Source of the DNA: Lactarius indigo
Lineage: Eukaryota; Basidiomycota; Agaricomycetes; Russulales; Russulaceae
Length of the DNA: 64,000 nt
Assembly: GCA_025766275.1 (NCBI GenBank)
Contig: JAFKAC010000033.1
Span: 124,001 to 188,000, forward strand
Direction of reading: 5' to 3'
Of the stretch, positions 33,232 to 44,591 are shown one piece after another. Position numbers and translations under genes: made by a program. Below the pieces are notes generated by a model. That model searched no databases, had not been told where the DNA came from, and saw only the letters and a list, made by a program, of their open reading frames with translations. Numbering within the stretch: the stretch's first letter is position 1; each line of letters starts with the position of its first letter.

Positions 33232-33924
33232 ACCTTCCCCTCATCGTCAACCCACCTGGATTGCTATCCACTCTCTGTCATCTGGACATATGACAATTGC
33301 AAGAATGATCCTGGTGTCAGCATTTCTGCTGGCAATATGTCCTGACCCCCCATGGAACATGCAGTTCAACATGAGGACAGAAGGATGCTCTCAGACAGGG
33401 AGTGGAAAACAATCCACCAAACTGCACTGACCATTGTCCACACCCACCTGGAGCCACTGAGGCACAATCCCCACACTGTTGCCAACAAGATGCACAAGAA
33501 AGGGTTCCTCAAGCACAACTTTTCTGGTGAGTGGGCTCAAGCCTTTGAAGCACTCAAATGTTTGGCTCCCCTCCTCTCACTGTGCAGCACCAACTGGAAG
33601 GCCAATATAGTCCTCAGGTCAGTGCTGGATCACCCTTTGGACCACTCACATTCTGTACCTCCTTCCCATCCATCAACTCCTAGCCTTGTGGGATCTTCCT
33701 GCATCCCTCCTTCCAGCTGCATCAGTACTTCTTCCCATGCCATGACTTCCCCCTCTCCCACTTCATGCTCTTCCACTTCTTCCAGTTGCCTCTTCCCACC
33801 TTTCACAGCTGTCCCCTTGTTGCACCTCTTTCAAGTCCCCCCATCCTCATCCCTGTGTAACTTCTGTACAGCCACCCTTGGAGCCAGAGTCATCAAGCAA
33901 GGCTGGCCCCAAGGTCAAGCATAG
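33232..33924 (+). pseudogene. Unknown protein downstream of the recombinase
   Basis: The reading starts near 33244 (HLDCYPLSVIWTYDNCKNDP, GVSISAGNMS), crosses a TGA at 33343 and continues PPMEHAVQHEDRRMLSDREW, KTIHQTALTIVHTHLEPL, KMHKKGFLKHNFSGEWAQAF, EALKCLAPLLSLCSTNWKAN. It ends in a Ser/Pro-rich tail. The block of about 120 residues has the composition of a helical domain. I know no named family. Its place after RT-RH-YR could make it an extra gene of the Ngaro-like element or of another transposon. Confidence 0.5.
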
Positions 33925-34329
33925 GTGTGATCTCAGCCCTCCACAGCAAAGTGGGAAGCACTCAAAATCCACTGAGGGTACCAGTGGGGCATCCATAGGT
34001 CCTGATACAGGTGAGTGAGAGTATTCACATATACAAGCTGACCTAATTACTTTGTAGCTCACCAACTTCCTTCCCCTCACCCTGCTTTTATGTCTCTTGT
34101 TTGACCTGGCATGGCCTCCCAGCCAGTGAGTACTGTTCCTTCTCACAGTCACCATGCATCACACCACTTTCCAGACCTCAACTCCTGAACATCCCTCCCC
34201 CAAATTGTCATGTGCCAACACCACATCACATGCCAAATCCCCGTCAACATGGGCAGCCAAAGCCAAGGACACCTGTTCTGCAACAACAGACAATGATGTG
34301 GCTACTCAGTCACAATCCAAGTTGCATTT

Positions 34330-35321
34330 GGTGAGCCCTGCTAAGGACCACCCTGGGCACAAGAGCCCAAGATGGGCACCCAGGATCTATGTGGAAAGGC
34401 AACTTTGCCATCTGAGGTATGTCTTCCATTGCTGCCACATATTGCTGATGATTCATTTATTTTAGGGCTTGGCTGACAACAATGAGCCGCACTCATGTTG
34501 ATAAGTGACCCTTGTGCACTTAGCAGCTCTAACAGACTGGACTTACAGATATGGACTGCTGTAGATTAATTAGGACCGCTTTAGATTAGATTTGATCTGT
34601 ACAATCTAGGACTTCTATGACATCACTGTACAATGACATCATATGGACTACTTCCAGACGTTTCATTGTACTGCGTTCCTTTGTTCTACTTTTGTTCTTA
34701 TCTTTATTATGATGTCACTATGATATCATCCTGCTCTGGACTCTTCTTGTTCTCATCGCCTTGTTCTCTTTATGTCCACTCCTTTGTGTCCTGTATAGAA
34801 CAAAGTGTCTTGTATTCTGTAACTAGGTGTTACTCACCTTGTAGTACTGTCACTCCCTGTATGAGTATAAGTAGAGTACCATGTACACTCCTGGTCCACA
34901 TCAGTTCTCACTGTTTGTGTGCCAGGTATGCCTTCTCCTCTCTAATGTATAACATCAGTTCTCACTGTTTGTGTGCCAGACACCTTTGCTTCACTTGCTT
35001 GACAGTTCCCTCTGCTGCTTACCAGCTGCACCTAGTATCTCACCACAGTCTCCTTTGTCACTGTGAGTACTGGATCTGTCTTTGCTGTTCATCAACTCAC
35101 ACCTCCAAGTCCTTCAGCATGATGAGCTCATGCAGTGGGTTGATGGGCACAAGATCAAATCATAAGGGAAGTGGCCAATGAGAAGAGGTACATTGCCCCT
35201 CCTCCCCTTCCTTCCCCTCCTCTTTGTTAATACCATTTCACAGATCTTATCAAGGTGATTGTGGGAGTGCCAAAGTCAGAACAGCCCTCTAAAGAGGACA
35301 TTGAGAGCATCATCAACAAGG
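34330..35321 (+). pseudogene. Spliced exons of an unknown gene, split by a C LTR
   Basis: PRWAPRIYVERQLCHLR ends at a GTATGT donor (34417). After a 49-nt intron ending TTTTAG (34465) the reading is GLADNNEPHSHLQVLQHDEL, MQWVDGHKIKS; a 599-bp C LTR is inserted inside this exon. A later exon, DLIKVIVGVPKSEQPSKEDI then ESIINK, ends at GTAAGT (35321). The joins read sensibly, so this was a real gene or transposon ORF. Family unknown. It may continue the 33232 gene. Confidence 0.45.
34496..35094 (+). repeat. Solo copia LTR C, TSD ACTCA
   Basis: 599 bp, TGTTGATAAGTGACC ... CTGTTCATCA, flanked by ACTCA at 34491-34495 and 35095-35099. This is a clean reference copy of the family. The internal ORF at 34633-35181 is a by-product of the LTR sequence. 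Confidence 0.95.
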
Positions 35322-35508
35322 TAAGTCACACACATGTCAATATTTATTATGGCTAATGTTCTCCAGTGTAAATCAAAGCACAATGCAAAGGCTGCTGCAT
35401 AGTGCCTATCATTTAAATCAAAGCTCTCATATTGTTTGTGGCAGTGGGCCTATTTGTCACACAAAAAAAAATATCTTTTTTTGCTGTTGGAATTTCTTGT
35501 GTGATTAA

Positions 35509-36219
35509 TGTAGCAGTATGACTTATCACATACAACTAGACCAAGTGAAGTGTTAGTGAACTGAACTGGTAACACACTCAAGCCTAGTGTGGAGACAAGT
35601 CACGCATCAAATGTACAGTCACTGCAGAGAGTATGCACACTTGAAGTCTTTATACAAGACTATAGGCAAGGTGATCACGCAGTGGCACGCTGAGTGGAGA
35701 ACCAAGAGGACAAGTTGGTTCCACTCAGGATGCTACATGAGGGTCTATATACTATGCTGCGGCTGAGTTCGAATTACTATAGAACCTTGTTACTAAAGGT
35801 ATATGTAATAGTAATGAGTCAGATGCTGACGCATCGTGTCTAATAATAGTGTTATCTATTGTGCTGACTGATACACAGTCATTAACACTGACAGAACAGT
35901 GATGTGTCCTTATCTATGAGTCATAACCCTATGACAACATAGTCTAGAACTATCTAGAACCTTCCCTGCTTATCGTCCAATAAGAAACTACTGTACTAAT
36001 AGGGGAAGTGACCTAAAGAGGTAACATCTAATAAGGAAGTTACTATCTCAGGGTCACGTGCTTGTGGGTGCACATGTTGGCATCATGTGACTAACCATCT
36101 TATCATATCTAATGATAAGGACTTGGGACATTTGAGCACAACGTTGGAGGCTATATCTTCACCAAATAATTCCATAAAAATATGGAAAAATAAGGCAAAA
36201 ATCTAGAGCGTCTGTGACA
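35509..36219 (+). repeat. Solo LTR of family F, TSD ATTAA
   Basis: 711 bp, TGTAGCAGTATGACTT ... GCGTCTGTGACA, flanked by ATTAA at 35504-35508 and 36220-36224. It is similar to the copy at 43714. The retroelement class is unknown because no internal region is present. 35322-35508 before it shows nothing recognisable. Confidence 0.92.
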
Positions 36220-36225
36220 ATTAAT

Positions 36226-36685
36226 GTGTGACTTTAAACTGACTTTTACTTGACTGCTGACTGACTTTGGGAGTCAGCTCAAAGTCAGCTAAAAGTCAAT
36301 CTGTAGTCAATATTGGCTGACTTTTGTTTGACTTTTATGTGACTTTTGTGTGACTTTTATGTTGACTGTTAATTGACTTTGAAAGTCAATTAAAAGTCAA
36401 ACAAAGTCAGTTCTTAGTCAACAACTTTTTATTGACTTTTGAATGACTGGAAATTGACTTCCATAGTCAATAAAAAGTCATTGACTTTCTGTTGACTTTT
36501 GTGTGACTTTTTTTGTTGACTGCTAATTGGCTTTGAAAAGTCAATTAAAAGTCAAACAAAGTCAGTTCTTAGTCAATGACTTTTTGTTGACTTTTAAATG
36601 ACTGGAACTTGACTTCCTTAGTCAACAAAAAGTCAATGGAAAGTTGCTGTAAATCAGTGAGTTTTCATTGACTTGCACTTGACTT
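36226..36685. repeat. GACTTT/AAAGTC motif array, left part
   Basis: Roughly 26 copies of GACTTT or its complement in 460 bp, alternating in orientation so that many short palindromes form (for example ttgactttgaaagtcaa). A larger unit of about 154 bp is repeated once (from 36361 and from 36515). A C LTR interrupts the array; it resumes at 37805. Confidence 0.85.
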
Positions 36686-37799
36686 TGTTGATAAGTAGCC
36701 TGTGCACACTTAGCGGCTCTAATGGACTTGTAGATAAAAGACTACAGTAGATTAGATTATTCATTTTGATCTGTACAATCTGGACCATGACATCACATGT
36801 ATATGACATCATATGGACTATTCTGGACTTACTATTGTACTACATTTCTTTGTTCTACTTTTGTTCTTATCTTTATTATGATGTCACTATGATATCATCC
36901 TGCTCTGGACTCTTCTTGTTCTCATTGCCTTGTCCTCTTAATATCCACTCCATTGTGTTGTGTATAGAACAATGTGTCTTGTATTCTGTGACTAGGTGTT
37001 ACTCACCTTGTTGTTACGCCACTACAGGGGCGCAAGGTACGACCTGTACCAAGTCAGTCAAGTGACGGCAGCGCAAGCTCTAAGGCTCGGCTTCAGCAGT
37101 ATGGTGCACAAGGATCACAAGGACGTTAATCACTTGGATTGTAGAGGAAGGCTAAGACTTGAAGGTCTAGCAGAAACAAGGGATTCTTGAGACAGGGGAA
37201 AGCGCAAAGGCATCCGTGTTTAGACAAGTGTAGTATTTACACAAGAAGTCTAGTCTACTGTACAAGCTAGATAGTACTAGGCTTAAATACACGTCGTATT
37301 GTATAGCAAAGACAAACAGATGGCGCCATCGCCAGTTCTGGAATAAGGAGATAGACATAAGGAGAACAAAGGGAGCATATAACAGGAATAAAGGTGAATC
37401 ATGCAGAGTCGCGCGTGAGTAGGAACTGCATGGAAACTAGCACATGTCAAGCTTTATCAGAAGGAAACGTTGATAAGCAAAGTGCACGATAGGAACCGCA
37501 TAATCATAAAGTCTGCGTAGTCATACAGGGCTCGTATGGTGTCAGGGAATGGGAATGAATAGTAAGAAAGGGGTGAGTCTGGAGAAAATCATAACACTTG
37601 TAGTACTGTCACTCCCTGTATGAGTATAAGTAGGGTACCATGTACACTCTTGGTCCACATCAGTTCCTCACTGTTGTGTGCCAGACACCCTCTGCTTCAC
37701 TCTGCTTGACCTCCTGTTGCTGCTTCTCAGCCACTGTCTATATCTCACCACAGTCTACTTTGTCTCTGTGAGTATAGTCTCTATGTGTGCTGTTCATCA
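36686..37799 (+). repeat. Solo copia LTR C with a nested D LTR, TSD GACTT
   Basis: TGTTGATAAGTAGCC ... CTGTTCATCA, flanked by GACTT at 36681-36685 and 37800-37804. Its host is the motif array. The D insert (37012-37596) splits it. Confidence 0.92.
37012..37596 (-). repeat. Solo D-family LTR (minus), TSD CTTGT
   Basis: 585 bp, TGTTACGCCACTACAGGGG ... GAAAATCATAACA, flanked by CTTGT at 37007-37011 and 37597-37601. It retains many CpG sites, so it is relatively young. Confidence 0.93.
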
Positions 37800-37804
37800 G
37801 ACTT

Positions 37805-38150
37805 TTTAATGACTTGCACTTGACTTCTGCAGTCAATTCAAAGTTGAAATAATAGGACATCAGTCAACAAAAAGTCAGTGAAAAGTCAATGACTTGCAGT
37901 GACTTTTCAATGACTTTTTGTTGACTTTTTAATGACTGGCACTTGACTTCTGTAGTCAATTCAAAGTCAAAAAAATAGGACATCAGTCAACAAAAAGTCA
38001 ATGAAAAGTCATTGACTACCAAGTGACTATACATTGACCTTAGCCTGACTTTTTTGTGATTTTTGCCTGACTTTTGAAGTCACTTAAATAGGACATCAGT
38101 CAAGTGAAAAGTCATTGACTTTGAGCTGACTTTGTGTGACTTTTCTTTTT
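37805..38150. repeat. GACTTT/AAAGTC motif array, right part
   Basis: Continuation of the array, including two near-identical blocks around 'aataggacatcagtcaac' (37850, 37975; a third, shorter, at 38090). It runs directly into the reading frame of the E Gag at about 38135. Confidence 0.8.
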
Positions 38151-38688
38151 TTACTGAGAATGATCTTGGCCAGGTCATTGGAATTCTGACCCAGAAAGTC
38201 ACAGATCTGACAGCACAGGTCTCTGCCACCACCACTTGCCCTAATGGAGCTAAGCACAAGGAAGTAGTGGCCCACCCCAAAGCCTGGGACAGGAAAGGCA
38301 ACTCTATGGATGCCTGTCACTTCCTTGCTGCTTTCCACAACTGGGCAGCATCACAGCAGGATGCTATAAACACCTGGGACCTGGCCCAGAACATCTACTT
38401 CCAGGCAGAGGACCATTGGATTATGGTGGTTCTCAATTTAATGGAAGGGGAAGCCAAGGCATGGGCTCTCCCTTACCTTAAAAAACTTCAGCAGCATAAT
38501 GTCCCCTTTGGTGAACTCTTCAACACATTCATCCAAGAGTTCAATAGGCACTTCTCACCCCTTGACACCACAGAGACAGTGAGGGAATAGCTGAAGAAGA
38601 TAAAACAGAGATGTGGATTGGTTGCAGAGTACCAGTCCATGTTTAAACAGTACTCTGGACAGACTGGATGGTCTAAGGAAGACCTCTG

Positions 38689-39306
38689 TGATGAACAGCA
38701 AAGACATAACCAATACTCACAGTGACAAAGTAGACTGTGGTGAGATACTGGAAGCAGCTGGATAGCAGCAGAGGGTTGTGTCAAGCAAGTAAAGCAAAAG
38801 GTGTCTGGCACACAGAGCAGTGAGAAACTGATGATACAATTAAGAGGAAGAGACATACCTGGCACACAGAGCAGTGAGAAACTGATGTGGACCAGGAGTG
38901 TACAAGCCTACTACTTATACTATACAGGAGGGTGACATTACTACAAGGTAAGTAACAGAGTGTCACAGAATACAAGGGACGCATTGTTCTACAACAGGAC
39001 AAAGGAGTGTGTGTAAAGGGAACAAGGCGTACAAGAACAAGGAAAGTCCAGACACGGATGATATCATAGTGACATCATAATAAAGATAAGAGCTAAAGGA
39101 GAACAAAGGACAGAGTACAATGAAGTGTCTGGAGTGTTCTACATGATGTCATAGTACATGATGTCATACATGACGCAATGGTTAGCGCTAGATTGTACAG
39201 ATCAAATGTAAGTAATCTACAAGTCCAATTAATCTAATCTAAAGCAGTCTATGCTGCAAGTCTGGTCCGTATGAGCCACTAAGTGCGCAAGGGTCACTTA
39301 TCAACA
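38689..39306 (-). repeat. Solo copia LTR C (minus), TSD CTCTG
   Basis: 618 bp, TGATGAACAGC ... CACTTATCAACA, flanked by CTCTG at 38684-38688 and 39307-39311. Removing it with one CTCTG restores the E Gag frame. Confidence 0.94.
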
Positions 39307-39550
39307 CTCTGCACCCACTTCTATGATGGTCTCTTGGACCACATAAAAGATGCCCTCACTTTGACAGACAAGGCCCATGTAACATTCAACAACCTCAAAC
39401 AGGTCTCACAAGTGCTGAATCAGTGCCTGAGATAGAGGGACTCAGAGAAGATGGGCTTGTCCAGCCAGTTGATCCTGCTGTCAAGCAAGCTGGCTGATCC
39501 AGATGCAATGCAAGTTGACACATCACATCAGCAGGGATCTGGCATGAGCA

Positions 39551-39840
39551 GGCCCCTATGCAAGCCTACCACTTATTCACTGACAACAATCACCTGCTCA
39601 CACAACAATCACCTGCTCATGCTGACAAACAACTAACAATGACTCTGGAATACAACCATGACTGTATATAAACCCCTGCTAACGCTGCCCTAGAGATAAT
39701 CTTTTTCTTCTTCTCCTGTACTTTCCCTTATACACATATCATGAGATCCTCCTGTGTCTAAATGCTTGGTTCCTGTTCCACTCCCATTTGATCTTAAGTG
39801 TTGCCCAATATACTTAGCAGGCTTCCACCCTATCAGGTGG
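39551..39840. other. Non-coding insertion in E Gag, with TATA box
   Basis: Between ...GSGMSR and the knuckle region the coding sense is lost. The stretch holds a near-tandem repeat 'aacaatcacctgctca' (39587-39626), a TATATAAA box (39665-39672) and a pyrimidine-rich tract, as in an LTR or promoter. Clean ends and a TSD could not be fixed. Confidence 0.4.
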
Positions 39841-40209
39841 AAAGACCTGAAAAGATTACCAAAAGCACATGCAAGGCAAGTGTTACAGGTGTGGCTTGAA
39901 AGAGCACAGTAAGAAGGATGGAATTCACAAATGCAATGTGTGCCACCATTGTCAAAAGGTCAGACACAGGGCACCCATCTGCATGCTCAAATTTATGGGG
40001 AAACCTACTGTGGCTAGTAGCAAGGAATCCCCCTCCCAACCTTCTTCCAGTCAGTTGGCAGCTGCCTCTACCCAATCAAGTTCTCCCACACCACCCAAAG
40101 CCAATACATCCCAGGCAGGCATGGCAAAGTTATTGGCAGCACTCACTGCACAGCAAGAACAAATCAATGCCCTTAAGGCAGCTTTTTAGATCCAGGGACA
40201 GTCATAGCT

Positions 40210-43200
40210 GTGGACTCCCCCTGTAAAACAGATTTGATTGACTTGGCTTTGTGTAGTTGTAAGATATGCCTGCATTCTCACCTCATTTTGGACTCAAACC
40301 AATCTGTAATTTCTACATATCATTCTGTTTCTGCTTGTATAGTTGATAGTAGTGATGTCTTGGCTTCCTGTTCTGATTCTACATCTACATCTGCCTCAGA
40401 GATAAGCAATAGTATTAGTGTTCCAATTGCTCCACCCTTTGTAGCAGTGCCACAAGTGATGATTTCTGATGCAGTACTTTCCTCATGTATTATTCCTGAA
40501 ACAAAAGATAGTAAATCACAGTTTCATATTTCTGTGTATTTAAAAGGATGTTGTTGTACTGTGAAAGTAGCAGCAATGGTAGACTCTGGGGCAACTTTAT
40601 TGTTCCTGGACAAGAAGTAGGCTGACCACCACAAGATGTTGCAGGTTCCTCTTGAGCACCCTATCACCCTATATAATATAGACAGGATGCTCAATGAAGC
40701 TGGTAGTATCACCCATAAAGTAACCCTTATTCTGCAAGTCAGCCCAAGTGAAGAAAAGTTCAACTTTATGGTCATTTCACTAGGCCCAGAAAAGGTATAC
40801 TGGGACTACCTTGGCTTAGGCATAGGAACCCACACATAGATTGGAAGGAAGGTATGTTATGCCTCAATTCCAGTGCTAAAATAGCTGCACTGGAAATAGA
40901 GGTAGAGGTGACATGCATTATAACAAACCATATAAAATGCTGCCATCTCCTTGTGGAGAAAGTGTTGGACACTGTCTCAGATGAGGTCTTCTGTTTGGCT
41001 GGTTTCACATACTTTTAGCAAATTGCTAAGAAGGTGATAACCTCCAAACCTAAGAAAACCTTTGAAGAAATGGTCCCAGAACACTGTCACAACTTTGCAA
41101 AAGCTTTCTCTAAGGAACTATCCCAGAGATTCCCTGAGCATCAGCCATGAAACCACACCATAGACCTTGAACCAGATGCCATTAAACACTAGAAGGTCAA
41201 GATGTACCCCATGTCACCCAGTGAGCAAGTGGAACTGGACAAATTCTTAGACGAACACATCTCCAAGGGGTATCTAGTACCATCTAAGTCACCTATGGTC
41301 TCCCCCATGTTCTTTATAAAGAAAGAGGATGGCAAACTCTGTCTAGTCTAAGACTATTGCCATCTTAATAAGATTACTATTAAGAACTGGTACCCACTTC
41401 CACTCACCACCAATATTATCAACTGGCTCAAGGGACCTCAGTACTTCACTAGGTTTGATACTCAATGGGGATATCACAACATTCACATCAAAGAAGGTGA
41501 TGAATGGAAAGGTGCCATTGTCACCAATAGGGGTCTATATGAGCTGAAAGTCATGTATTTTGGCATGACTAATAGCCCCACCACCTTTCAAGCCTTAATG
41601 AACACTGTCTTTGCTGATCTCATTGCATAAGGAGAGGTTGCTGTATACATGGATGATATTCTCATCTATAGTAATGACCTTAAACATCATTGCAAAGTTG
41701 TATGTGAGGTGTTAGGTTGTCTACAGCAGTACAACCTCTATCTCAAACCTGAGAAGTGTGATTTTGAGAAGCAAGAAATGGAGTACCTTGGGATGATTAT
41801 CCATTCTAGAGAAGTGCAGATGGACCCTGGCAAGGTCTCTGCAGTAAAGGAGTGGCCAACCTTAACTATGCTCAAAGAAGGAAGAGTATTCATTGGGTTC
41901 ACTAGCTTCTATAGGAGGTTCATAAAGGACTTTGCAGCCATTGCCCAACCCCTTTATGACCTCACTAAGAAGGACACTCCTTGGCAATGGCAGTCTAAAC
42001 AGCAAAACACCTTTGACCTGTTGAAGGAACACTTTGTACAAGAACCTATTCTCAAGATGTATGATCTAAACCTCCCAACCAGAGTCAAGGTAGATGCTTC
42101 AGGATTTGCAACTGGTGGTATACTTACTTAAAAGTATCAAGATGGTCTCTGGCACCCCATTGTGTATTGCTCACAGTCTATGAGCAAAGAAGTATTAAAC
42201 CCTAAAGAGCGTCTCCTCAGCATCCAAGTACAAGACGAACTGGATTGATCAGCTACAAAACTAAAGAGCATCTATCGATAATGGGGTCAGGAACATTAGG
42301 CAGGAAGTAGTAAAGGTCGCGCTTACCTCCTCAGCATCCGAGTACAAGACAAACTGAGGAGGGGAAAAGTATTGTACGAGTAATTATAGTGGGGTGATTT
42401 GTTTATGAATACTGAGACCAAAATAGTCCGAATACGGAAGCTGCAATGCCCGATTCCACTAGTCTTCACAAGAAGAACACAATTATGAGATCTACAACAG
42501 AGAAATGCTTGGCTTAATCTGTGCCTTAGAAGATTGGAGACATTTCCTTGAAGGTATCTCCTTTGAAGTGATCACCAACCATAAGAATATGGAATGGTGG
42601 GCAACTATGAAAGACTTAAGCAGACACCAAGCATGATGGGCTCAAAATCACTTATAAGAAGGGATAATCTATGCAAGCTGATGCATTAAGTTGTTTCTCT
42701 CAAGACCAAGTCTGAGACTCTGAGGATGACCACCAGGTCCAGGTATTAGAACCTGAGCATTTCCTGACTGCCACACAAGTGCATTTCCGCCCTGAAATAG
42801 ACTCTCTTGAGAGTTGTATCAAGCTCACCTCCATTAAAGAAGCAGAAGTCATAGAGGGTCTTAAAAGCATTTCAAAGACCACTTCTAAAGCTCTTATGGA
42901 TAATATTTTGATGTGGAAAGAAGAAGTTTTGTATACCATTGGGGTAAACTATATGTCCCAAATAATTGTGCCCTTTGCAGGGCCATGGTAAAGTCATGCC
43001 ATGACTCAGTTACAACTGGACACCCCAGAAAGAATGGAACCATAGAGCTAGTCAATTGCTACTACTGATGGCCACATATGGCAGGTTTTATTGCCTCATA
43101 TGTAGAAGGATGCAATCAATGCCAACACTATTGCAAAGATCTGCACCCCAAAGCAACCATTCAGCTGCAAGAAGTTCCTGAGGACCATAGCAGATAGTTG

Positions 43201-43326
43201 GAGTTGATCTAATGGCCCACTGCCAATGTCACATGGGAAGGATATGATTTTAAATGTTGTAGATCATTATACCAAACAGATTCATCTATTCCCTATGACT
43301 TCTCATATTATAGTTGATGGGGTGGC
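40210..43326 (+). pseudogene. Pol of element E: PR, RT, RH, first part of IN
   Basis: Ser-rich linker, then protease AAMVDSGATLLFLDKK (40580-40617). RT from about 41050: KTFEEMVPEHCHNFAKAF, YLVPSKSPMVSPMFFIKKED, FDTQWGYHNIHIKEGDEWKG, YELKVMYFGMTNSPTTFQAL, VYMDDILIYSNDL (41648). RNase H KVDASGFATGGIL, then, after the 277-bp insert, EIYNREMLGLICALEDWRHF. Integrase start NVVDHYTKQIHLFPMTS just before the C LTR. Many stops (TAA, TAG and TGA) and shifts. Confidence 0.82.
42193..42469. mobile_element. 277-bp insert of unknown type in E RNase H
   Basis: It is flanked by AAGAAG at 42187-42192 and 42470-42475. Removing it restores SMSKE + EHNYEIYNRE. It contains a 28-bp direct repeat with two mismatches (42215-42242 and 42329-42356), several CpG sites, no ORF, no poly(A) and no obvious terminal inverted repeat. 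Confidence 0.6.
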
Positions 43327-44591
43327 TGTTGATAAGTGACCCCTGTGCACTTAGCAGCTCATACAGACCGAACTTGCAGCATGGACTGCTTTAGATTAGA
43401 TATACAGAGCATGTAGATTAGATATTGATCTGTACAATCTCAGATGCCTTGTATTTGCTTATCCATGACATCACTGTACCATGACATCATATGGACTACT
43501 CTGGACCTGTCATTGTACTACACCTTTGTTCTTTCTTTAGTTCTATCCTTATTGTGATGTCATTATGATATCATCTTAGTCTAGGCTTTCTTTGTTTCAT
43601 GCTCCTTGTTCTCCATCTGTACATTCCTTTTGTCCACATGTAGAACAATGTCTCTTGTACTATGTGACCCTATGTTACATCCCTTGTAGTAGTGTCACTC
43701 CTGTAAACAGTATTGTAGCGGTATGACTTATCGCTTACAACTAGACCAAGGTGAAGTTAGTGAACTGAACTGGTATACACCCAAGCCTAGTGTGGAGACA
43801 AGTTATGCACTGAACATACAGTCACAGCAGAGGATAGACACACTTGAGGCCTTTATACAAGGCCAAAGGTCAGGTGATCATGCTGTGGCATGCTGAGTGG
43901 AGAACCAAGAGGACAAGTTGGTTCCACTCAGGATGCTACATGTGGGTTTATATACAGTGCTGCAGCTGAGTTTGAATTACTATAGAACCTTGTTACTAAA
44001 GGTACATGTAATAGTAATGAGTCATGCATTGTGTCTAATAATAGCCTTATCTATTGTGCTGACTGATGTGCAGTCATAAAGGCTGACAGAACAATAATGT
44101 GTCCTTATCTGTGAGTCATAACCCTATAACAACTTAGTCTAGAACTATCTAGAATGTTCCCTGCTTATCATCCAATGAGAAACTACTTTGTTGTATAGTG
44201 ACCTGAATAGGTAACGTCCAAAAGGGAAGTTACTATCCCAGGATCACATGCTTGTGGGTGCACATGTTGGCATCATGTGACTAACCATCTTATCATATCT
44301 AATGATAAGGACTTGGGGGACATTTTGAACACAACATTGGAGACTCATATCTTTGCCAAATAAATCCATAAAAATACAGAAACATAAGGTGAAAATAGAG
44401 TGTCCATGACAAGTATAAGTAGTGTACCATGTACACTCCTGGTCCACATCAGTTCTCACTGCTTGTGTGCCAGACTTCACTTACTTCACTCTGCCTGACA
44501 ACTCCCTGTTGCTGCTTCAAGCACCCTCTACATATCTCACCACAGTACTTTGTCCCACTATGAGTATGCTCTCCACTTGTGCTGTTCATTA
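43327..44591 (+). repeat. Solo copia LTR C with a nested F LTR, TSD GTGGC
   Basis: TGTTGATAAGTGACC ... CTGTTCATTA, flanked by GTGGC at 43322-43326 and 44592-44596. It is about 560 bp without the insert, and sits within E integrase. Confidence 0.92.
43714..44411 (+). repeat. Solo LTR of family F, TSD AGTAT
   Basis: 698 bp, TGTAGCGGTATGACTT ... GTCCATGACA, flanked by AGTAT at 43709-43713 and 44412-44416. It is inserted beside the TATA-like box of the C LTR. Confidence 0.93.

Larger units (their letters stand above)
38132..40189 (+). pseudogene. Gag of element E
   Basis: 38132-38688 reads ENDLGQVIGILTQKVTDLTA, GNSMDACHFLAAFHNWAASQ, FQAEDHWIMVVLNLMEGEAK, PFGELFNTFIQEFNRHFSPL, a typical gypsy capsid. 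It continues across the C LTR at 39312 (KEDL + CTHFYDGLLDHIKDAL) to DPDAMQVDTSHQQGSGMSR. After an inserted stretch come two knuckles: CYRCGLKEHSKKDGIHKC and CNVCHHCQKVRHRAPIC (39880-39990). It ends ...ALKAAF at TAG 40187, just after a run of five T; Pol is in the -1 frame. Stops at 38588 and 39433. Confidence 0.8.

Noticed and set aside
34633..35181. 182-codon ORF with apparent hydrophobic regions
   Set aside because: It lies almost wholly inside a solo C LTR; similar frames recur in every C copy (for example 36766-37065) with no conserved start.
36226..38150. CRISPR-like or other spaced direct-repeat array
   Set aside because: The motif is 6 bp, on both strands, with irregular spacing, in a eukaryotic transposon context.
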